Source: Nocardioides marmotae (lineage in GTDB: Bacteria > Actinomycetota > Actinomycetes > Propionibacteriales > Nocardioidaceae). Taken from it: DNA of 64,000 nt. The stretch is from the NCBI RefSeq assembly GCF_013177455.1, contig NZ_CP053660.1:372001-436000 (forward strand), written 5' to 3'. A program made the position numbers and the translations under genes. Within the stretch, counting starts at the first letter, position 1. Every line of letters begins with the position of its first letter. Positions 20,724 through 29,147 of the stretch are shown here, in pieces. Under the pieces are notes generated by a model. The model saw only the letters and a list, made by a program, of their open reading frames with translations, was not told the origin of the DNA and searched no databases.

Positions 20724-21431
20724 CTGGCGGCGGCCGCGCCGGCAGCCGAGCCGAGCTGCTACAGCCGCCTGCGCAACGAGTGGTTCTGCCTGGACTACGT
20801 CACCGACCGGCGGGAGGAGATCCTCGACGCCGCGGGCGAGCACCTGACGATCACCGTGCTCGCGGTCGCGCTGGGGGTGGCGCTCGCCGTCCCGCTGGCG
20901 CTCCTGGCCCGGCGGCTGCCGCGGCTGGAGTCGACGGCGCTGGGGCTGAGCACCGGCCTCTACACGATCCCCTCGATCGCGCTCTTCCCGCTGCTCGTGC
21001 CCTTCACCGGGCTGACGATGACCACCGTGGTCATCGGCCTGGGCCTCTACGCGCTGACCGTGCTGGTCCGCGCGTTCCTCGAGGGGCTGCGATCGGTCCC
21101 CGAGGACGTGCGCGAGGCCGCCCGCGGCCTGGGGTACGGCGCCGGGCGGCTGCTCGTGCGCGTCGAGCTGCCCCTGGCCCTGCCGGTGGTGGTCGCCGGC
21201 CTCCGCGTGGCGACGGTCTCCACCGTCGCGCTGACCACCGTCGGCTCGCTGGTCTCCTACGGCGGGCTCGGCAACCTCATCCGCGACGGCGTGACCACGA
21301 ACTTCCGGGCCGAGCTGCTCGTCGCCTCGGTGCTCTGCGTGGTCATCGCCTTCGCCCTCGACGCGTTGCTCGTGCTGGGCCAGCGCGCGCTGACCCCGTG
21401 GACCCGGGCGGCCGGGGGTGCGCGTCGATGA
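20715..21431 (+). CDS. Betaine-type ABC importer permease 1 (OpuC/ProW-like)
   Basis: Inner-membrane permease of the osmoprotectant importer. Several hydrophobic segments follow a short N-terminal part containing [16 protein letters not shown], and the [29 protein letters not shown] stretch includes the EAA loop that docks on the ATPase. The family pattern [21 protein letters not shown] is clear. GTG 20715 gives 238 residues; an in-frame ATG at 20709 overlaps the start codon of the divergent ATPase. The stop overlaps the ATG of the second permease. Confidence 0.9.
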   Translation: MTVLAAAAPAAEPSCYSRLRNEWFCLDYVTDRREEILDAAGEHLTITVLAVALGVALAVPLALLARRLPRLESTALGLSTGLYTIPSIALFPLLVPFTGLTMTTVVIGLGLYALTVLVRAFLEGLRSVPEDVREAARGLGYGAGRLLVRVELPLALPVVVAGLRVATVSTVALTTVGSLVSYGGLGNLIRDGVTTNFRAELLVASVLCVVIAFALDALLVLGQRALTPWTRAAGGARR

Positions 21432-22156
21432 GGGTCCTCACCGACGCCTGGGACTACCTGCTGGCCGCCTCGAGCTGGACCGGCGACGGCGGCATGCTCG
21501 AGCTGCTGCTCCAGCAGCTGCTGCTCACGGTGACCGCGCTGGTGCTGGCGCTGGCCGTGGGCCTCCCGGTGGCGCTCGGGCTGGGCCACCTCGGCCGCGG
21601 TGGCTTCCTCGCGGTCAACATCTCCAACATCGGCCGGGCGGTGCCGACCTTCGCGCTGCTGGCGGTCCTGGTCACCCTCGACTGGCCGGGCTATGAGTCC
21701 TTCGGCCCCTACGGCCGCGCCGGCGTGGCGACCCTGCTGGCGCTGACCCTCTTCGCGCTGCCCCCGATCATCACCAACGGCTACGTCGCGGTGCGGGAGG
21801 TCCCCTCCGACGTCCTGGAGGCCGCCGACGGCATGGGGATGACCGGCGCCCAGCGATTCTGGCGGGTCGAGCTGCCCCTGGCGCTGCCGCTCGTGCTCTC
21901 CGGCGTACGCCTCGCGCTCGTGCAGGTCTGGGCGACCGCGACCATCGCGGCGCTGGTCGCCGGGCCCGGGCTGGGCCGGGTGATCACCGACGGTTTCTAC
22001 CGCAGCCAGTACGGCCAGGGCATCGCCGGCGCGCTGGTCGTGGCCGCCGTCGCGCTGCTGCTGGAGCTGGCCGCGGCCGCCGCCGAGCGGTTCGCCGCCC
22101 GGGAGCGTCGGGACCCGCTGGGTACCGTGTCGCAGGGACTGCGCCCGGCCGGGTGA
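21428..22156 (+). CDS. Betaine-type ABC importer permease 2
   Basis: Second permease subunit, 242 residues, overlapping the first by four bases (ATGA), consistent with heterodimer assembly. It has about five hydrophobic segments, the conserved [19 protein letters not shown] near the middle and an EAA loop ([24 protein letters not shown]) for ATPase contact. The C-terminus ends in a charged tail. Together with permease 1 and the downstream binding protein it forms a complete QAT-type importer when combined with the divergent ATPase. Confidence 0.92.
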   Translation: MRVLTDAWDYLLAASSWTGDGGMLELLLQQLLLTVTALVLALAVGLPVALGLGHLGRGGFLAVNISNIGRAVPTFALLAVLVTLDWPGYESFGPYGRAGVATLLALTLFALPPIITNGYVAVREVPSDVLEAADGMGMTGAQRFWRVELPLALPLVLSGVRLALVQVWATATIAALVAGPGLGRVITDGFYRSQYGQGIAGALVVAAVALLLELAAAAAERFAARERRDPLGTVSQGLRPAG

Positions 22157-22211
22157 GGCCTGCCCATCCGGACACGCGCGGCGGGGCCGCGGGACACAGA
22201 AGGACCACCTC

Positions 22212-23162
22212 ATGCAGGTACGACGCTCACTGGCCGCCGCGCTCGCGGCGGGCTCGCTCCTCCTCGCCGGCTGCGCCGGGGACGACCTCTCCGAGGACGC
22301 TGCGAACGACGACGACTCCACGCCCGCGGCCAGCGCCGGCGGGCCCGTCAACATCTCGGGGCAGAACTTCCCCGAGGCCACCCTGGTCGCCTCGATGTAC
22401 GAGCAGCTGCTCGAGGACGCCGGCTACGACCCGACCGTGCGCCTGGTCGACTCCCGCAGCGTCTACATCGAGACCTTCCCCGGCGACGTCGACGTCGTGC
22501 CGGAGTACGTCGGCGGCATCGTCAACGAGCTCAACGCCCGCAAGCTGGGCGACCAGGCCGAGCCGTTCACCGCCGGGGACGGCAAGGAGCTCGCCGAGCA
22601 GGGCTCCGACCTGCTCGAGGAGCAGGGCATCACCCTCCTCGACGTCTCCGAGGCCACCGACACCAACGCCTTCTTCGTCACCCAGGAGTACGCCGAGGAG
22701 AACGGCGTCACCAAGCTCTCCGACCTCGAGGGCACCTCGGTCGTGCTGGCCGCCGCCCCCGACTGCGAGGGGCGGCTGGACTGCGAGGGCGGCCTGGTCG
22801 ACGAGTACGGCATCGACGTCACCAAGGTGCTGCCGCTCGGCTTCGCCAGCGACCAGACCTACCAGTCGGTGCTCGACGGCGAGTCGCAGCTGGGCCTGAC
22901 CAGCACCACCGACGGCACCTTGGAGTCGCAGGGCCTGGTGGTCCTGGAGGACGACAAGGCGATCCAGCCGGCCCAGAACCTCGTGCCCGCCGTCTCGAGC
23001 GCGTTCCTCGAGGAGCACCCCGACGTCGCGGAGAAGCTCAACGAGCTGATGGCTGCGCTGACCACCGAGAACCTCACCGAGCTCAACGGCCGCATCGCCG
23101 TGGACCGGGAGAAGCCCGAGGACGTCGCCCGCGAGTTCCTCGAGCAGGAGGGGCTCCTCTGA
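22212..23162 (+). CDS. Osmoprotectant-binding lipoprotein (OpuCC/OsmF-like)
   Basis: Extracytoplasmic substrate-binding protein of the importer, anchored as a lipoprotein: the signal segment AAALAAGSLLLAGC carries a lipobox with the acylated Cys near residue 20. The mature protein shows the QAT-binding family features ISGQNFPEATLVASMYEQLL, the SVYIETFPGDVDVVPEYVGG segment and GLTSTTDGTL. It has 316 residues. A moderate AAGGA ribosome site precedes the ATG. The ligand (betaine, choline or proline betaine) cannot be fixed from sequence. It converges on the next gene with a 3-bp gap and no visible terminator. Confidence 0.92.
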   Translation: MQVRRSLAAALAAGSLLLAGCAGDDLSEDAANDDDSTPAASAGGPVNISGQNFPEATLVASMYEQLLEDAGYDPTVRLVDSRSVYIETFPGDVDVVPEYVGGIVNELNARKLGDQAEPFTAGDGKELAEQGSDLLEEQGITLLDVSEATDTNAFFVTQEYAEENGVTKLSDLEGTSVVLAAAPDCEGRLDCEGGLVDEYGIDVTKVLPLGFASDQTYQSVLDGESQLGLTSTTDGTLESQGLVVLEDDKAIQPAQNLVPAVSSAFLEEHPDVAEKLNELMAALTTENLTELNGRIAVDREKPEDVAREFLEQEGLL

Positions 23163-23165
23163 CGC

Positions 23166-24284
23166 TCAGGCCTCGTGCGGACGCAGCTCCAGGGCCGCGG
23201 GTGCGACGGTGCGCAGGTCGATGACCGGCACGTCGATCCGCGGCCCGGTGGGCGTCGGGACGCGCGGCAGCGGCCCGCCGTACGACCGGACGTAGGCCAC
23301 GACGGCCGCGGCGTCCTCGCGCCGCCCCTGCTCGACCAGCCACCCCACGAGCCGGTAGGCCGGGGTCAGCCCGGAGTGGGTGAGCGAGCGGGCGCCGTAC
23401 ATCTGGAGCACGCCGGCGCGCAGCAGCTCCCACCACTCATCGGAGCAGCCGGGGATCTCGGCGAAGTAGCGGTGCAGGTCGCCGGCCAGGACGCGGTCGC
23501 GGAAGACGCGGGTGACCTTGGCTGAGCCGTACGCCTCGACGCTGGCCAGCGCCATCTGCTTGGTGGCCCAGCGGTCGCGGAGGTCGGCGAGGGAGGAGCG
23601 CTGCTGGGTGATCGAGCTGCCGTCGTGGCGGATCCGCCAGTGGTAGACCACCTCGGGGATCACGCCGAACCGCCGGGCGCGCAGGTAGGCGTCGGTCGTC
23701 GTCGGCTGGTCCTCGTAGCGCACGCCCTCGGGCCAGGAGAGGCCGGCGCCCTCGTAGAAGTCGCGGCGGAACAGCTTGTTCCAGGCGAAGACGTCGCCGA
23801 GGATCTCCGGCTGGTGGTCGATCACCAGCGCCGAGCGGGTGGCGTGCAGCCGGCGCATCCACGGCAGCTGGGCGAGGGAGTCGCCCTCCCAGCGGGCCAC
23901 CGAGCCGGTCACGAAGTCGCTGCCGGTGCGGCGCAGCTGCCGCAGCAGTGCGGCGTACGCCCCGGGCGGCACGACGTCGTCGGAGTCGGCGAAGGCCACC
24001 AGGTCGCCGGTCACGTGGCGCAGGCCCTCGTTGCGGGCCGCGCCGAGCCCGCGGTTGGTGGTGTGCACCACGCGGACCCGCGGGTCGCGCTCGGCGTAGG
24101 AGTCCGCGATCGCCCCCGAGCCGTCGGGGGATCCGTCGTCGACGACGACCACCTCGAGGTCCAGGCCCTTGGCCTCCTGGGCGAGCACGCTGTCCAGGCA
24201 GGCGGGGAGGTAGGCCTCGACGTCGTAGACCGGGACGACCACGCTGACGCGGGCGCGGCGGCGTGCCCACGGTTGCAGCTGCAT
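23166..24284 (-). CDS. Family 2 glycosyltransferase
   Basis: A 372-residue GT-A-fold glycosyltransferase using a nucleotide sugar. The N-terminus has RVSVVVPVYDVEAYLPACL, then VVVVDDGSPDGSG and the metal-binding FADSDDVV (DxD equivalent). The C-terminal third resembles family-2 enzymes of capsule, teichoic-acid or exopolysaccharide clusters (YEDQPTTTDAYLRA catalytic region). ATG 24284 sits 6 bases after a TACCCT -10 on this strand, so it is probably leaderless. It is divergent from the sulfotransferase gene with which it may share a glycan pathway (inference). Confidence 0.88.
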   Translation of the reverse strand: MQLQPWARRRARVSVVVPVYDVEAYLPACLDSVLAQEAKGLDLEVVVVDDGSPDGSGAIADSYAERDPRVRVVHTTNRGLGAARNEGLRHVTGDLVAFADSDDVVPPGAYAALLRQLRRTGSDFVTGSVARWEGDSLAQLPWMRRLHATRSALVIDHQPEILGDVFAWNKLFRRDFYEGAGLSWPEGVRYEDQPTTTDAYLRARRFGVIPEVVYHWRIRHDGSSITQQRSSLADLRDRWATKQMALASVEAYGSAKVTRVFRDRVLAGDLHRYFAEIPGCSDEWWELLRAGVLQMYGARSLTHSGLTPAYRLVGWLVEQGRREDAAAVVAYVRSYGGPLPRVPTPTGPRIDVPVIDLRTVAPAALELRPHEA

Positions 24285-24290
24285 GGCCCG

Positions 24291-24310
24291 AGGGTAGTGA
24301 GCGATAGGCT
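24291..24310. promoter_or_regulatory. Divergent leaderless -10 elements
   Basis: Reverse TACCCT (complement of 24291-24296) lies 6 bases from the glycosyltransferase ATG, and forward TAGGCT (24305-24310) lies 8 bases before the sulfotransferase GTG at 24319. The intergenic region is only 34 bp, so both transcripts would begin at their start codons. Confidence 0.5.
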
Positions 24311-24318
24311 CCTCGGTC

Positions 24319-25482
24319 GTGAGTGCCCCCGCAGCGCAGCCGCCCGTGGACCCCTCGGCCGTGGACCCGACCGACTACCCGCGCAAGGTCCTCTTCGTCG
24401 CCGGTGCCGGACGCAGCGGCACCAGCACGATGGCCGGGTTGATGCAGATCCTCGGACTGCACGTCCCGCAGCCCGAGGTCGCCGCCGACGAGACCAACCC
24501 CAAGGGGTTCGGCGAGCCGGCCTGGGCCGTCGAGCACCACGACCGCCTCCTCAAGGAGGCCGGCGTGCAGGTCAGCGACTCCCGGCCCGACGCGTGGTTC
24601 GAGACCGGCCGGGTCTCCACCCGCGAGAAGGAGCGGATCACCACCGCCGAGTGGCTGGAGTCGCACTTCGCGGTCAGCAGCGAGCTGGTCGTCAAGGACC
24701 CGCGCCTGGCCTGGTTCCTCTCGCTGTGGCGCGTCGCCGCCGTCCGCACCGGCGCGACCCCGGTCTTCGCGACGATGCTCCGCCCGCCGGCCGAGGTCGT
24801 CGGCAGCAAGCAGACCTACTACAAGAACCGGCTCGGCTCCGCGCACCTCGCGGCCTCCTGGCTCAACATGCTGCTCCACACCGAGCGCGCGACCCGCGCC
24901 TCCGCCGAGGCCGGCGCGGCCGGGGCCGACGGCCCCGTCGACGGCAGCGCGCGGGTCTTCGTCCGGTACGGCGACCTCCTCGACGACTGGACCCGCACCT
25001 GCATGCATGCCGGGGAGACCCTCGGCCTCCAGCACGTCCTGCACGCCCGCAGCGAGCAGATCCGCGACGGCCACCGCTTCGTGGACCCCTCCCTGCGCCG
25101 CGTCACCCAGTCGCTGGAGGACCTCGGCCTGCCCAAGCGCCTCCACGACCTGACCGCCGACACCTGGGCGGAGCTGAACAAGCTCGCCGACCCCGGCGGC
25201 GACACCCCCGAGGTGCACCGCACGCTCGACCAGCTGCGCGAGGCCTACGTCGAGCTCTACGAGGAGTCCGAGGCCATCTCGCGCTCCTCGGTGGTCGCCG
25301 CCGAGCAGCGGGTACGCCGCGAGCTCAAGGGCCGCGCGCCAGCCGGCCGCCCCGGAGCGAGCCCGGCCCCGGCCGCGCCCGCCGGCGACCTCGCCGACCG
25401 GCTCCCGCACGGGCTGCGCGCGGCGATCCCGCCGTCGGTGCGCCGCGGCCTGCGCAAGGCCGTCGGCAAGACCCGCTCGTGA
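24319..25482 (+). CDS. Sulfotransferase family protein
   Basis: A 387-residue cytoplasmic sulfotransferase-like protein expected to use PAPS. The 5'-phosphosulfate loop is visible near residues 27-40 (VAGAGRSGTSTMAGLM), and a second region, VVKDPRLAWFLSLWR, supplies the 3'-phosphate-binding type motif. The C-terminal ~70 residues are Ala/Pro/Arg-rich with a helical end. The start is GTG 24319 after a TAGGCT -10. Its stop overlaps the GTG of the next glycosyltransferase (GTGA), implying coordinated production. The acceptor is unknown; a glycan or glycolipid is suggested by the flanking glycosyltransferases. Confidence 0.85.
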   Translation: MSAPAAQPPVDPSAVDPTDYPRKVLFVAGAGRSGTSTMAGLMQILGLHVPQPEVAADETNPKGFGEPAWAVEHHDRLLKEAGVQVSDSRPDAWFETGRVSTREKERITTAEWLESHFAVSSELVVKDPRLAWFLSLWRVAAVRTGATPVFATMLRPPAEVVGSKQTYYKNRLGSAHLAASWLNMLLHTERATRASAEAGAAGADGPVDGSARVFVRYGDLLDDWTRTCMHAGETLGLQHVLHARSEQIRDGHRFVDPSLRRVTQSLEDLGLPKRLHDLTADTWAELNKLADPGGDTPEVHRTLDQLREAYVELYEESEAISRSSVVAAEQRVRRELKGRAPAGRPGASPAPAAPAGDLADRLPHGLRAAIPPSVRRGLRKAVGKTRS

Positions 25483-26405
25483 CCGCGCACCTGGGCCGGA
25501 CCGGCCTGAGCAACCTCGAGGGCCACACCGACTACGACATCACCTGGCCCTGGGCACGGCCCGAGGGGCTGCGCCCGGGCACCACCGCGGTGCTGCGGGT
25601 CAAGGACGAGGCGCCGTCGCTGCCGTTCGTGCTCCCGCCGCTGTTGCGCGCCTGCGACCACGTGCTGGTCGTGGACAACGGCTCCACCGACGGCACCCCC
25701 GACGTGGTCCGCGAGACCGCCGAGCGGCACGGCCGCGCGGACCGGCTCACGCTCACGTCGTACCCCTTCGCGGTCGCGCGCGCCGGCGCCGAGCACCTCG
25801 CCGTCCACGAGCTGTCGGTGCACTCGCTGTCGTACTTCTACAACTGGTGCTTCGCCCAGGTCGGCACCCGCTACTCCTGGAAGTGGGACGGCGACATGGT
25901 GCTGACCACCGAGGGCGAGGTCTCCATCGCGGACCTGTCCTGGCAGGTCGGCGACGTGCAGACGATCGTCCGCGTGCCACGGCACCCGCTGTTCCTCGCC
26001 TCGGACTCCCTCGCCTACCTCGACCTCGGCCTGCGCAACGCCGAGGAGTGGGGCTTCCCGATCGGCCCGGACTTCGTCTACACCAAGGCCTTCGAGTGGG
26101 AGATCCGCACGACCCCGGAGGACGTCCGGTCCATCGGGCTGCCCTTCGGGCTGTGCGTGGAGCTGAAGTACCTCGACGGCGACGAGTTCGCCCACTGGAC
26201 CGACCCGTCCTCCTTCGCGACGTCGTGGCGCAACAAGCGCAAGCGGCGCGAGTGGGAGGTCTTCAACGCCCTGCGCGAGGGCACGGTCCCCGCCGGCGTC
26301 GTCCGCATCGAGGCCCCCGCCGGGACGCACGTCGTCGACCACGTCACCCACGAGTGGCTGCCGCACGCGCCGCGCCCGCTCGACGTGGGCCCCCAGCGCC
26401 GCTAG
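25479..26405 (+). CDS. GT-A glycosyltransferase coupled to the sulfotransferase
   Basis: A 308-residue glycosyltransferase-like protein. The nucleotide-binding part shows [23 protein letters not shown] and the metal-binding DGD near residues 137-139 ([10 protein letters not shown]). The second half is less typical and resembles enzymes paired with sulfotransferases in actinobacteria. The GTG at 25479 lies within the sulfotransferase stop overlap, so translation is likely coupled. No signal peptide or membrane helix is seen. The product may be a sulfated surface glycan, which is inference from the pairing. Confidence 0.82.
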   Translation: MTAHLGRTGLSNLEGHTDYDITWPWARPEGLRPGTTAVLRVKDEAPSLPFVLPPLLRACDHVLVVDNGSTDGTPDVVRETAERHGRADRLTLTSYPFAVARAGAEHLAVHELSVHSLSYFYNWCFAQVGTRYSWKWDGDMVLTTEGEVSIADLSWQVGDVQTIVRVPRHPLFLASDSLAYLDLGLRNAEEWGFPIGPDFVYTKAFEWEIRTTPEDVRSIGLPFGLCVELKYLDGDEFAHWTDPSSFATSWRNKRKRREWEVFNALREGTVPAGVVRIEAPAGTHVVDHVTHEWLPHAPRPLDVGPQRR

Positions 26406-26422
26406 CCCCGGCCCAAGCCGCT

Positions 26423-26465
26423 GGTTGAGCAGCGAAGGCCGCCAAGGCCTGAGCGTGTCGAAACC
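26423..26465. repeat. Intergenic imperfect dyad repeat
   Basis: A 43-bp element running from GGTTGAGCAGCGAAGG to GAGCGTGTCGAAACC, with terminal GGTT/AACC pairing and an inner AGGCC/GGCCT stem. From memory, similar GGTTTCGACACGCTC...GCTCAACC units are dispersed in intergenic regions of Nocardioides-type genomes. It lies 18 bp after the glycosyltransferase stop in a 431-bp gene-free gap. Confidence 0.6.
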
Positions 26466-26519
26466 CGGCGAGCCGACTGCGGCCTGGACCACTGGTGGGG
26501 CGGGGCCTGCGGCTCCCGC

Positions 26520-26605
26520 CGGGCGGGCAGGCCCGGTCTACCAGGCCTGCGCTCGTGCCTCGCTCCGGCCCGCCAGACCCAACCACGACCGGGCCTGCCC
26601 GCCCG
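26520..26605. repeat. Long perfect inverted repeat in the gene-free gap
   Basis: 19-bp perfect arms (26520-26538 and 26587-26605, core GGGCAGGCCCGGTC and its complement) enclose 48 bp; an inner 7-bp stem GCAGGCC/GGCCTGC also exists. No U-tract follows. It may terminate transcription from the sulfotransferase pair or be part of a dispersed intergenic element together with the adjacent dyad repeat. The rest of the 26406-26836 gap holds no convincing gene. Confidence 0.6.
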
Positions 26606-26836
26606 TCGTCCGCCTCCGGCCCCGACCGCCCGGGCCGCCGTGGCCCAGGTCACGCGGGCAGCCATTCCCCGCAGGACCGGACCGGCGTACGGTTGCCCGC
26701 GCTGGACCGGCCGCGAGGCGGGTACAGCGACTCACCACCAGGACACGAGCACACCGTCTGGTACCCACACCGGCCCACGGACCCGAGCAACCGGGCGAGC
26801 GGGTGGTCGGAGGGACTGGAACGAAAGGTTCGAACC

Positions 26837-27790
26837 ATGACGCACCGACCCCTCGGGGTGGGCGTGGTCGGCGCTGGTCGCGTCGGCGCCGTCCTCGCCG
26901 CTGCCCTCCGCGCTGCCGGCCACCCCGTGGTCGCCGCCGCCGGCGAGTCCGACGCCTCCCGCGCGCGCATCGCCGCGCTGCTGCCGGACGTGCCGATCGA
27001 GAAGCCGACGGCCGTCGCGCGCGCTGCCGACGTGCTGCTGCTGACCGTGCCGGACGACATGCTCGGCAACGTGGTCGCGATGCTGACCGCCAGCGGCGCG
27101 ATCCGCGAGGGCCAGTACGTCGTGCACACCTCGGGCCGGCACGGCCTCGCCGTCCTCGAGCCGGCCCGCGAGGCCGGCGCCCGCGTGGTCGCGATGCACC
27201 CGGCGATGACCTTCACCGGCACCGCCCTGGACCTCGAGCGGCTCGGCGGCTGCGTCTTCGGGCTGACCGCCGGCGCGGGGGAGCGGGCCGTCGCCGAGGC
27301 GCTCGTCGCCGACCTCGGCGGGCGCCCGATGTGGGTGCCCGAGGAGATGCGCACGCTCTACCACGCCGGGCTCGCCCACGGCGCGAACCACCTGGTCACC
27401 CTGGTGACCGAGGCGATGGAGATGCTGGCCGCGGCCGGCGCCGACGACCCGTCGGGCACGCTGCGCCCGCTGCTGACTGCCGCCCTCGACAACGCCCTCG
27501 CCCACGGCGACGCCGCGCTCACCGGGCCGATCGTCCGCGGCGACGCGGGCACGGTCGAGGCCCACCTCGAGGACCTGCTGGCCAACGCGCCCCAGACGGT
27601 GGCGTCGTACGTCGCCATGGCCCGCGCCACGCTCGACCGCGCCGTCACCGACGGCCGGCTCCTGCCGATCCGCGCGCTGAAGATCCACGACCTGCTCGCC
27701 CGCGCCTCCGTCGCGGCCGCGACCCCGACCACCACCCTCGCGCCGGTCGTCCCCCCGACCGTCGTGGACCGGACCACGCACCTGCGATGA
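26837..27790 (+). CDS. Rossmann-like/DUF2520 oxidoreductase beside panC
   Basis: A 317-residue protein with an N-terminal NAD(P)-binding Rossmann fold ([21 protein letters not shown], the GxGxxG region at residues ~11-16) and a C-terminal helical DUF2520 domain ([20 protein letters not shown]). The family sits beside panC in many actinobacteria. By resemblance to ketopantoate reductase and by context it may reduce 2-dehydropantoate, but this is inference. I chose ATG 26837 (AAAGG upstream) because the fold begins there, although the frame opens far upstream in the repeat region. Its stop overlaps the panC ATG. Confidence 0.86.
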   Translation: MTHRPLGVGVVGAGRVGAVLAAALRAAGHPVVAAAGESDASRARIAALLPDVPIEKPTAVARAADVLLLTVPDDMLGNVVAMLTASGAIREGQYVVHTSGRHGLAVLEPAREAGARVVAMHPAMTFTGTALDLERLGGCVFGLTAGAGERAVAEALVADLGGRPMWVPEEMRTLYHAGLAHGANHLVTLVTEAMEMLAAAGADDPSGTLRPLLTAALDNALAHGDAALTGPIVRGDAGTVEAHLEDLLANAPQTVASYVAMARATLDRAVTDGRLLPIRALKIHDLLARASVAAATPTTTLAPVVPPTVVDRTTHLR

Positions 27791-28719
27791 CCACCTCCCT
27801 CCCCGTCCTCGCGTCCACGCGCGAGGAGCTCTCCACGCTGCTCGCCGACGCCCGCCGCTCCGGGCTCCGCGTCGGCCTCGTCCCGACGATGGGCGCCCTG
27901 CACGAGGGGCACGCCAGCCTGATGCGCGAGGCGCGCGACCGGGTCGGCGACGGCCCCGTCGTGGTCTCGGTCTTCGTCAACCCGCTGCAGTTCGGCGCCG
28001 GCGAGGACCTCGACCGCTACCCCCGCACCCTCGACGCCGACCTGGAGGTGTGCGCCCGCGAGGGCGTCGACGTGGTCTTCGCGCCGAGCGTGGAGGAGGT
28101 CTACCCCGGGGGCGACCCGATGGTGACCGTCGAGCCGGGCCCGCAGGCCGAGGTCCTCGAGGGCCGCAGCCGTCCCGGCCACTTCCGCGGCGTGCTCACC
28201 GTGGTCGCCAAGCTCTTCGGCCTGGTGCGCCCCGACGTCGCGGTCTTCGGGCAGAAGGACTACCAGCAGCTCGCCCTGATCCGCCGGATGGCCGAGGACC
28301 TCTGCCTCGGCGTCGACGTCGTCGGGGCCGAGACGGTCCGCGAGGCCGGCGGGCTGGCGCTGTCCAGCCGCAACCGCTACCTCGACGAGGAGCAGCGGCT
28401 CGAGGCGCTCGCCCTCAGCCGCGCGCTGCGCGCCGCGCAGGAGGCGGCGGCGTACGGCGTCGGCCCGGCGCTGGACGCCGCCCGCGCCGAGCTGCGGGCC
28501 GCCCACGCCGTCGACCTGGACTACCTCGAGGTCACCGCCCCCGACCTCTCCCCGCTGCCCGACCCCGTCCCGCCCGGCACCGTGGCGCGGGTGCTCGTCG
28601 CCGCCCGGGTCGGCACCACCCGTCTCATCGACAACATGCCGCTGGTCCTCGGGCACCCCGAGGGCCGGCCCGACCACGAGCCCGACCACGAGCCCGACCA
28701 CCAGCAGGGAGAGCGTTGA
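27787..28719 (+). CDS. panC: Pantothenate synthetase
   Basis: Joins pantoate and beta-alanine with ATP to make pantothenate. The family motifs are present: [15 protein letters not shown] (HxGH near residues 36-39), [26 protein letters not shown] and SSRNRYL. It has 310 residues, of which the last ~15 are an odd Asp/His/Pro tail made by a repeated CCCGACCACGAG unit (encoding PDHE). The ATG overlaps the DUF2520 stop and the stop overlaps the panD ATG (TGATG), so DUF2520-panC-panD is one tightly coupled operon supplying CoA precursors. Confidence 0.96.
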   Translation: MTTSLPVLASTREELSTLLADARRSGLRVGLVPTMGALHEGHASLMREARDRVGDGPVVVSVFVNPLQFGAGEDLDRYPRTLDADLEVCAREGVDVVFAPSVEEVYPGGDPMVTVEPGPQAEVLEGRSRPGHFRGVLTVVAKLFGLVRPDVAVFGQKDYQQLALIRRMAEDLCLGVDVVGAETVREAGGLALSSRNRYLDEEQRLEALALSRALRAAQEAAAYGVGPALDAARAELRAAHAVDLDYLEVTAPDLSPLPDPVPPGTVARVLVAARVGTTRLIDNMPLVLGHPEGRPDHEPDHEPDHQQGER

Positions 28720-29138
28720 TGCTCCGCACGATGATGAAGAGCAAGATCCACCGGGCCACCGTGACCCAGGCGGACCTCCACTACGTCGGGTCGGTGACGG
28801 TCGACCAGGACCTGCTCGACGCCGCGGACCTGCTGCCCGGGGAGCTGGTCCACATCGTCGACATCACCAACGGCGCGCGGCTGGAGACCTACACGATCGC
28901 CGGCGAGCGCGGGTCCGGCGTCATCGGCATCAACGGCGCCGCCGCCCGGCTGGTCCACCCCGGCGACCTGGTCATCCTCATCGGCTACGGCCAGATGGAG
29001 ACCGCCGAGGCCAAGGAGCACCAGCCGCACGTGGTCTTCGTCGACGCCGAGAACAAGATCATGGCCACCGGCTTCGACCCGGCCGAGACCTTCGGCGGGG
29101 CCGGTCTGGTCCGCGGCGACGCCACCGCGGCCCGCTAG
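28719..29138 (+). CDS. panD: Aspartate 1-decarboxylase proenzyme
   Basis: Makes beta-alanine from L-aspartate for pantothenate synthesis. The self-cleavage site Gly24-Ser25 (YVGSVTVD) generates the pyruvoyl group, exactly at the conserved position; [14 protein letters not shown] upstream and [12 protein letters not shown] downstream are family features. It has 139 residues. An alternative ATG two codons into the family core (MMKSKIHRA) is possible. The stop codon TAG at 29136-29138 is also the start of the predicted nadB -10, TAGCCT. Confidence 0.96.
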   Translation: MLRTMMKSKIHRATVTQADLHYVGSVTVDQDLLDAADLLPGELVHIVDITNGARLETYTIAGERGSGVIGINGAAARLVHPGDLVILIGYGQMETAEAKEHQPHVVFVDAENKIMATGFDPAETFGGAGLVRGDATAAR

Positions 29139-29147
29139 CCTGCTCCG

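Noticed and set aside
26827..26836. GGTTCGAACC, resembling a tRNA T-arm
   Set aside because: No acceptor stem, anticodon arm or D-arm surrounds it; it lies directly before the DUF2520 ATG.
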